64,000 nucleotides of DNA, from assembly GCA_963823675.1 (NCBI GenBank), contig CAWGMT010000013.1, positions 310,001 through 374,000 on the forward strand, given 5' to 3'. The notes beneath the pieces are model-generated. The model did no database searches. It saw only the letters and a list, made by a program, of their open reading frames with translations, and was not told the origin of the DNA. This document shows positions 58,128-64,000 of this stretch, in pieces (position 1 is the first letter of the stretch; each line of letters starts with the position of its first letter). The position numbers were made by a program, and so were the translations under genes. This DNA comes from CAWGMT01 sp963823675. Lineage in GTDB: Bacteria; Planctomycetota; Planctomycetia; Isosphaerales; Isosphaeraceae.

Positions 58128-59465
58128 CTACGGGGTCCGCGCCTTGGCCAAATACGCCACCCTCCAGACCGTCCCCGAGCCATCATCGGTCACCATCAGC
58201 GAGCCGTCCTTGGCCACGGCGACGCCCACCGGTCGGCCCCAGACGTGCCCATCGGGCGTCACGAAGCCGACCAGGAAATCCTCGTACTCGCCGGTCGCCT
58301 TGCCGTCCTTCATCGGCACGCGGATCACCTTATACCCGGTGCGACGCGCCCGGTTCCACGATCCGTGCTCGGAGGCAAAGATGTCATTTCGGTACGCGCG
58401 GGGGAACTGTTCGCCGTCATAAAAGGTCAGGTCGAGTGAGGCCGAGTGCGACTGTACCAGCACGTCGGGCACGATCGTCTTGTCCTTCAGCTCCGGATGC
58501 TTTCCCTTGTGTCGGGGGTCCTGGTTCGGACCGATGTAGTACCAGGGCCATCCGTAGAAGCCCCCTTCCTCGACGTGCGTGATGTAGTCGGGGACGAGGT
58601 GGTCACCGAGCAGGTCGCGCTCGTTGACCGAGGTCCAGAGCTGCCCGGTCTCGGGGTGCTTCGCCAGGCCCACCGGGTTGCGGATGCCCCAGGCGAAGAC
58701 CCGCTCGTTCTTCCCCTCGGGGTCGAAGGCCAGGATGTCGGCGCACCGTTTCTCGCTCGCGTCGTCCGAGACGTTCGACCGCGACCCGACGGCGACGAGC
58801 AGAGTCTTGCCGTCGGCCGTGAATTCCAGGTCGCGCGTCCAGTGGCCGCCGCCGCCGACCTGCTCGCGCCCGCTGGGGATGTTGTCGACGATCATCTCCG
58901 CGGCGCCCGTCGATTTCACGTCGCCGTTGCGGTAGGCGAAGCGGACGACCGATCCGGTGTTGCCCACATACAGATATTTCGGTTCGGGGCCGGGGGGATA
59001 GAACGCGATCCCGAATGGCCGCGACAGCCGGGTGGCGAAGACCTGGTTGACCTCCGGCTTGCCGTCGCAGTCGGCGTCGCGGAGGACGCGCACGCGATTG
59101 GCCCCGCTCTCGGCCAGGAACAGGTCGCCATTGGGCGCACGCACGATCACGCGTGGCTCGGTCAGGCGGGTTGCGAACTCCGTAACCTCGAAACCGTCGG
59201 GGGCCTTGGGCCAGGCCCCTTTCGGCCGCCTGACCACGCGCGGGAAGTTATTCGCCGAGGGGGTCTCATACGGCCCCGCCAGGTCCGCGAGGGTGATTTT
59301 GCGCCGGACGCCGGGTGCGTCGGTGGTCCAGTCGCCCAGCGCGTCCTTACCTGTGAGCGTCTTGCTCGCGTCCTCGGCAGCCGGTGCCCGCCCGCCGTCA
59401 ACGATCGCCAGGGCCAACAGACCGAGGGCCAGGTGCCCCCAACCGCTGCGGATTCTTCGGGTCAT
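58128..59465 (-). CDS. PQQ-type sorbosone/glucose dehydrogenase-like exported protein
   Basis: 445 residues. Signal RRIRSGWGHLALGLLALAIV. Six-bladed propeller of the L-sorbosone dehydrogenase family: VTEFATRLTEPRVIVRAPNG, DLFLAESGANRVRVLRDADC, VGNTGSVVRFAYRNG, GGGGHWTRDLEFTADGKTLL, AWGIRNPVGLAKHPETGQLW, GFYGWPWYYIGPNQ, FASEHGSWNRARRTGYKVIR, GRPVGVAVAKDGSLMVTDDG. Members oxidise aldoses or aldehydes in the periplasm. The His/Arg residues for PQQ are plausible in SEHGSWNR but I did not verify them. Intact. Confidence 0.8.
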   Translation of the reverse strand: MTRRIRSGWGHLALGLLALAIVDGGRAPAAEDASKTLTGKDALGDWTTDAPGVRRKITLADLAGPYETPSANNFPRVVRRPKGAWPKAPDGFEVTEFATRLTEPRVIVRAPNGDLFLAESGANRVRVLRDADCDGKPEVNQVFATRLSRPFGIAFYPPGPEPKYLYVGNTGSVVRFAYRNGDVKSTGAAEMIVDNIPSGREQVGGGGHWTRDLEFTADGKTLLVAVGSRSNVSDDASEKRCADILAFDPEGKNERVFAWGIRNPVGLAKHPETGQLWTSVNERDLLGDHLVPDYITHVEEGGFYGWPWYYIGPNQDPRHKGKHPELKDKTIVPDVLVQSHSASLDLTFYDGEQFPRAYRNDIFASEHGSWNRARRTGYKVIRVPMKDGKATGEYEDFLVGFVTPDGHVWGRPVGVAVAKDGSLMVTDDGSGTVWRVAYLAKARTP

Positions 59466-59479
59466 CTACTTGCTCTCCC

Positions 59480-60480
59480 TCAGCGAATGAGCTGCAATTC
59501 GCCAGTTTCTGCGCTGTCGTATCCTGGCAGTTCGCCGATCATCTTGCAATAGGCCGGCGACTGTACGGTGTCTAAGGACGGCACGAGCGTCCGCCAGACC
59601 GCCGTGTGCGCAGGGTCCACTCGCCCCAGCGGCTTGGCCAGGCCCCAGTTGACGACCAGGGTCGCGCCGGGCTTGCCGACGATGATGTTGCCCGGCTTGA
59701 TGTCCCGGCGGAGCACGCCGCGGGAATGGGCGTAGTCGATGGCAATGCCGACGAGGTGCGGCCGGCTCGGACAGAGCTCGGCCCTGGCCTGATGAAAAGC
59801 TGCAGTGATGTACTGGTCCGACCAGGGCCGATCGGCGGTCGTGCCGCCCCCGCTGAAGTGGTAGAGCCGGCCGCGCGCCTCGAAGCCCGGCTCGGGACGC
59901 CACAAGAGCAACAGCCGATGCGCGGCGTGGACGGCGAACGGCCTGGCCCCATCGATGTCGGGCACTTCGCCGTTGACCCACTGCCGGCGCGACTCGCGCC
60001 AGCGGCCCTCCGGCGTGTGGACAAAGCGCCGGACCTCCGTCCACGACCGATGGTTGGGGTCGGTCGGCTCGACCAGCCCGACACAGAGCGCGGGCGTCTC
60101 GCCGTCGCGCGCCTCCACGGCAGCCACGGGCACCGCGCTCGCGGAGCCTGACTCCTCTTCACGCCCGAAGCGGGGTTCCGGGCCGGCGACGTCGATTCGC
60201 CGAAGGCCGATCGCACGGTCGGGCGACCGCCACAAGAGCAGCGCCAGGCGCCCGCCGAAGGACGCCAGCGTCGGCTCTCCGACTTCACCAGGGACGGTGA
60301 TCGCCGGCCCGATCCTGGGATGGTCCCCGCCCGGAATGATTCCGCGCACGACGACGCGATCGGCCACCCGGTACGCGACCCACGTGGCGACTCGAGCGTA
60401 TGCCGCCGTCGGGTCGCCGACGTCGCCCGCCGGCTCGACGACGATCTCCCTCGACCAGCGTGCACCGTCCTTGTCAACAA
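59480..60480 (-). pseudogene. mosaic pseudogene: beta-propeller-like fragment joined to a dead kinase fragment
   Basis: An open frame of about 333 codons. The first part (REIVVEPAGDVGDPTAAYAR, GGRLALLLWRSPDRAIGLRR, HRLLLLWRPEPGFEARGRLY) has repeats ending in LLLWR and no known family. The last 110 residues are kinase-derived: IDYAHSRGVLRRDIKPGNII, VGKPGATLVVNWGLAKPLGR. In an active kinase these read HRDIKPGN and DWG/DFG; here the HRD His is Arg and the DFG Asp is Asn. Both are catalytic, so the fragment is inactive. The 5' end abuts the LRR remnant at 60480 and lacks a start. Origin by recombination between neighbouring genes is likely. Confidence 0.6.
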
Positions 60481-60690
60481 GTGACGTCGAGGTTGAGGGA
60501 CGTGAGCCCGGTCAGACACTCGAGATGCGCCAGCCCGGCGTCAGTGACCTTGTTGCCCTGGAGGTTGAGCACCTTGAGCTTGGTGAGACCTTTCAGATGC
60601 ACAAGCCCCGCGTCGGTGAAAATGGTACACGACGGCAGGAATCCGGAAGTTGTCGTGGACAACAATGACTAATCCGTTGTGGCTGAGATT
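60474..60690 (-). pseudogene. LRR remnant, deletion derivative of the gene at 56272
   Basis: Bases 60482-60618 match 56338-56480 and 60618-60688 match 57005-57076 at about 90 percent by eye, while the ~525 bases between them in the intact copy are missing. The frame keeps two LRRs (LVHLKGLTKLKVLNLQGNKV, LAHLECLTGLTSLNLD) and ends DVTC*. A 5' non-coding piece is retained, so the remnant includes old promoter DNA. Confidence 0.8.
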
Positions 60691-60760
60691 GGCTCCCCAG
60701 CGGCGGCCGGAACGCGCTGATCGGCGACCGCGACCGCGCTTCTCCGCCAAATGGGCGTGC

Positions 60761-62985
60761 TCACTTTGTTGCCTGGCTCGGCCCCGGCGGCAGTGCTGCG
60801 AGGAGCTGGGAAAGCGACTGCTCGTAGTTCCGCCATCGGGCCAGCGACTTGCGGTAGACCGGCTGGCGCACCTGGGTCAAGCTGGCGGTTCGGACCGGCC
60901 GGCGGTTGGTGTGGAAGTCGAGGCAGGACGGCTCCCAGGTAAGCCCGCAGGCCGCGATAATTCGGCGGGCCACCGCTTCCAGGTCGTCGATGGTCTCTTC
61001 GTAGTCGACCTCACAGACGGGTGCCGGCAGCACGGCACGCCAGTGGTCCATCAGCCGCACGTACTGGGTAAATCGCCGCCCGATGTGCTCGGGATCGTTC
61101 GCCCAGCGGATGCTGCGGAAATTCGTCATCCAGCATGAGATAGCGACATCCCGCAGGTCGCGCCGGCAATGGATGAACGCCGCGTTGGGAAAAAGGATCG
61201 CCAGGAGGCCCAGGTACATGTAGTTGTCGGGCATCTTGTCGACGACCCGCTGGGCCTGCCCGCCCGCCTCGGCCAGCCGCGCGTCGTGCCGTTCGGCGAT
61301 CTGGTGAAAGACCGGGCCGATCCGGGGGTCGTTCAAACATGCGATTGGCAGCTCGCCGGGTTGATCGAGCAGGACGGGAATCGCTTCGAAGTCCTTCCGT
61401 CCCAGGAGCAGCTCGCCCGCGCCATGAACCTGCGAATGGCTCGACAGGACCTGCTCGATCAGCGTGGTCCCCGACCGCGGCAAGCCGAAGACGAATACGG
61501 GACGACGACTCGGCAGGCCGTAGCCGGATAGGCGCGTGAAGAGCTCGGGCCCGAACGCGGCGATGATGCTGGTCACGAACCGTTCGTGGTCGGCCGGCTG
61601 GTACGCCTGATGCTTCTTCACCTGTGCGGCCACGTTGACGGCGTTGGACTCCCTCAGGCATTCGGCCGCCTCGTCATACCGCTTGCGGGCGTCGAGTACG
61701 TGGGCCAGTCCGAAGAGCAAGGTGGGCGCGGGCCTTCGGGCAGGGTGGTGTCGGCCAGCCGGTCCTGGACGAGCGCCAGATCGTCGTCGGAGAGCTTGTC
61801 CCGCAAGAAGGTGGCCAGGCGGGCGAGTGCCACGGTGTGGCCGGGATGGCACTCGAGCGCTTTGCGGAAGCACCGCTCGGCCGCTTCCATATTGCCGAGC
61901 TCTTCCTCGAGACCGCCCAGGCTGATATGCGCCAGGGGGAAGTCAGGCTGAATAGCCAGCGCCTGCTGAAATTGGTCTCGGGCCTCGTCGAAGCGTCCGT
62001 CTTCCTGATACAACCAGCCCAGATTGTTGTAGCTCAAAGGCCGGGCCGGATCGAGCTTGAGCATCTTTTTGTAGACTTCGATCGCCTCGGCGTTGCGGTC
62101 CTTTTCGGTGAGGGCGTCGGCAAGGTACTCCAGGAAGAGGTGGGAGTCGGGCTCGAGCTGGGTTGCCCGCTCGAGCCAGGGCAAGGCTTCGTCGATACGG
62201 CCTTCCCGGTGCAGAGTCAAACCGAGGTTGGCGTGGACTTGGGTGAGATCAGGCTTGAGCCTGAGAGCCTCGAAGTAACTGGCGCGCGCCTCGGTGTACT
62301 GCTCCATCGCCCGGTAGACATTCGCGAGGTTGTTATGGGCCTCGGCAAGGTTGGGCTCCAGAGTGACCGCCGCCAGGCAATGCGGCAACGCCTCGTCGGC
62401 ATCGCCGCGGTCGAGAAGATACTGGCCAAGATTGGTGCGGGCCTGAGCCAGGTTGGGATTGAGCGCGACTGCGCGGCGGAAATGTTCCAGCGCCTCATCG
62501 GTTTTTCCCAGCACCCGATAGACCGTGCCGATATTCGAGTGGGTCATCGCGTCGTCGGGACGCAAGGCCAGAGCGGCTTCGAAGTGTTCCAGCGCTTCGT
62601 CGGTCCGTCCCAGCGCTTGCAAGGCGAGGCCCAGGTTGTTGTGGGCCTCGGGATAGTCGTGCCAGAGCTGCAAAGCGGTCCGGCAGCAACCGGCCGCACG
62701 CTCGAACTGGCCGATCGCCCGGTAGGCCTCGGCCAGATTGGCGTGGAAGGCGGCCACACTGGGACGAAGGGCCACGGCTTTACTGATGAGCTCGATCGCC
62801 TTGGCCGATTGCCCCTGCTGGTGAAAGACCACGCCCAGAAGATGAGCGGCGTCGGCGTGGTTGGGGTCCCTGACCAGAACAGCGTGATATCCGCGCGCCG
62901 CGGCGATGAGCTCGCCGGCTTGATGATGACGGAACGCCTGGACCATCTCCGCTTGCACGTTGCTATTCGCCAGAGGCCGGTCCAT
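60761..62985 (-). CDS. TPR-sulfotransferase (one frameshift)
   Basis: About 741 residues. The N-terminal 420 residues are about twelve TPRs (LRPSVAAFHANLAEAYRAIG, EAHNNLGLALQALGRTDEAL, THSNIGTVYRVLGKTDEALE, LSYNNLGWLYQEDGRFDEAR). One base is missing near 61729 (TLPEGP|APTLLFGLAHVLDAR). The C-terminal 300 residues are a PAPS-dependent sulfotransferase: PAPS loop FVFGLPRSGTTLIEQVLSSH, then KMPDNYMYLGLLAILFPNAA, FIHCRRDLRDVAISCWMTNF. Such fusions are common in planctomycetes and may sulfate surface glycans. ATG 62985. A 94-base gap separates it from the partial gene at the right edge, which is on the same strand. Confidence 0.85.
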
Positions 62986-63078
62986 TCACGAAGTCTCGGT
63001 GACCACGAGGCAAAACTTGAACCATTTCCGGATCGGGAGCGTCCCGTCCGTCGACGGTACCAATCTTTGCCGGCGAAC

Positions 63079-64000
63079 TCAATCGGCCCGTTTGCGCTGC
63101 GGCCGCGCGGTGCAGGCACGACGAGCTACTTGTGAATTCGGGTTCTTGCCCGCGCCAGGGTCGATGAGGAATGCGGGGCGGGAAGGAGCGGCGCGGTCGT
63201 TCGATGGCCGATCCCTTTGATTGAAGTGCGTCTGCGCCACCAGCGGCGGAACGGGGTCCTGAAGCCGGCACGCTGCGACGGCTACCACGAGGAGGCCGGC
63301 TGGGAATTCGATGTCGGCGCGCGCGTTTCTTTCGCCGATGCTGCGTCCTCGGCGTGGTCCGGTCGCGAATGCCTCTGGCCCGAGCGAGGCGACGACCGTC
63401 GTCTGCAAGCGAGCGGAATCGCGATCGGGACGGGCGATGAGAGCAGCGGAGGGCGTGGGGCCGAACCAATCCCGGATCGTGCCGGCCACGCGAAGCAACC
63501 ACTCCGGTCGGGGCATCGCACGTTGGTCGGCCAGGATGCTCGTGGCATCCGGGTCGAGCCGATCGGCGGCCTCTGGGGCGTTCGCGCCCTTAGCCTGACG
63601 GCCCGATCGATCCTTCGACCCTGCTTGATCGACGTCCGCTACCGGGCCGATGTCTCCACTCGATCCGGTCTGAAACATCGACACATAGTGAATTCCTGGA
63701 ATCAGGCCGCTCGCGCCGTCGGCGAGCGCGACCGACGTGCCGTCCACGGACGGGCCGACCGAGGCGATTTCCGACCCCGTCGATCCCGGCTGCCCCATCA
63801 GGCTGGTGTTGAGCGTGAAAAGCAGGTTGGACGGGATCGGTCCACTCGAGCCTGCGGTGACGTCGGCGGCCTGGAAAGTCACTGGCCCCTGGAATGTTGG
63901 CGCCGGACTTGGGTTCGGATCGGCGACGGGCGGCAATAACAGGCCGAGCGCGAGAGCCTCGGACTGTCCGATACCGTTGCCAGTAATTTTCTCCCAATCC
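63079..64000 (-). CDS. exported/surface protein of unknown function, 5' end outside the window
   Basis: The frame is open to the edge; the first codon seen is Asp of DWEKITGNGIGQSEALALGL, so the start lies beyond 64000. The visible 300 residues are low-complexity and Pro/Gly/Ser-rich near the start (PVADPNPSPAPTFQGPV, TFQAADVTAGSSGPIP), then IASVGPSVDGTSVALADGAS, PGIHYVSMFQTGSSGDIGPV, and an Arg/Ala-rich end. No family recognised. A plus-strand ORF across the same bases is a shadow. Confidence 0.5.
   Translation of the reverse strand, partial: DWEKITGNGIGQSEALALGLLLPPVADPNPSPAPTFQGPVTFQAADVTAGSSGPIPSNLLFTLNTSLMGQPGSTGSEIASVGPSVDGTSVALADGASGLIPGIHYVSMFQTGSSGDIGPVADVDQAGSKDRSGRQAKGANAPEAADRLDPDATSILADQRAMPRPEWLLRVAGTIRDWFGPTPSAALIARPDRDSARLQTTVVASLGPEAFATGPRRGRSIGERNARADIEFPAGLLVVAVAACRLQDPVPPLVAQTHFNQRDRPSNDRAAPSRPAFLIDPGAGKNPNSQVARRACTARPQRKRAD

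Noticed and set aside
57950..58130. Possible tRNA gene (GTTCAAGTCGCC fragment at 58022)
   Set aside because: No cloverleaf or acceptor stem pairs around it.
61837..63135. 432-residue plus-strand ORF
   Set aside because: Antisense image of the TPR array; no homology on that strand.

Overview
The window looks like a chromosomal segment of a GC-rich planctomycete, most plausibly of the Isosphaeraceae type. The taxon is inferred from gene content. Markers are two very long PVC-type haem-binding/HEAT-repeat dehydrogenases, large Ser/Thr kinases fused to WD40, TPR or beta-helix domains, an ECF sigma factor of the planctomycete kinase-linked style, a DUF1080 protein, a secreted protein with the planctomycete extracellular N-terminal motif, and long gene deserts full of hairpins. 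There is no rRNA or CRISPR array, and no tRNA was recognised.

Layout. 1-4.4 kb: lpxD (cut by the window edge), a HAD hydrolase, then ctp-type S41 protease and tsaD with overlapping ends. 5-14.6 kb: KDPG/KHG aldolase, an exported Ig-like protein, a PVC cytochrome/dehydrogenase, a Tat-exported N,N-dimethylformamidase-like protein, and malate dehydrogenase divergent from an NAD-type malic enzyme. 17-28.9 kb is accessory: a secreted His/Gln-rich protein, a DUF433 antitoxin with a truncated toxin, a translationally coupled HNH endonuclease cassette, a kinase-WD40-TPR gene split by an IS630-family insertion, a PIN toxin/antitoxin pair, and an ECF sigma factor with an in-frame stop. 29-43 kb: a GT39-like membrane glycosyltransferase, a giant beta-helix exoprotein, an MFS transporter, an orphan DNA methyltransferase, a GT2 enzyme and a second, heavily frameshifted PVC cytochrome gene. 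43.6-64 kb: DUF4058 (nonsense codon), a zinc-ribbon membrane protein, a kinase-TM-beta-helix protein, Uma2, a peptidyl-arginine/agmatine deiminase-family protein, ABC-F (uup), DUF1080, HtrA-like protease, a GyrI-like protein, an LRR protein and its deletion derivative, a glyoxalase-fold protein, sorbosone-type PQQ dehydrogenase, a dead-kinase mosaic, a TPR-sulfotransferase and a partial exported protein.

Two themes cut across the window. First, at least thirteen otherwise well-conserved genes carry single-base frameshifts or an in-frame stop, while the sequence in the other frame stays conserved. This points to consensus errors in the assembly more than to real decay, although a few cases (IS insertion, LRR remnant, kinase fragment, truncated toxin) are genuine. 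Second, intergenic DNA is populated by families of short inverted-repeat elements: a 79-bp near-palindrome (3 copies), an element of about 75-100 bp with a CTTTCGCTCCGCGAAAG core (4 copies), a CATCACGCTCCGCGTGATG hairpin in a 37-bp-period array plus a solo copy elsewhere, and several long unique palindromes. The best single result is the IS630-type insertion, whose exact removal with one TA target copy restores the kinase reading frame.
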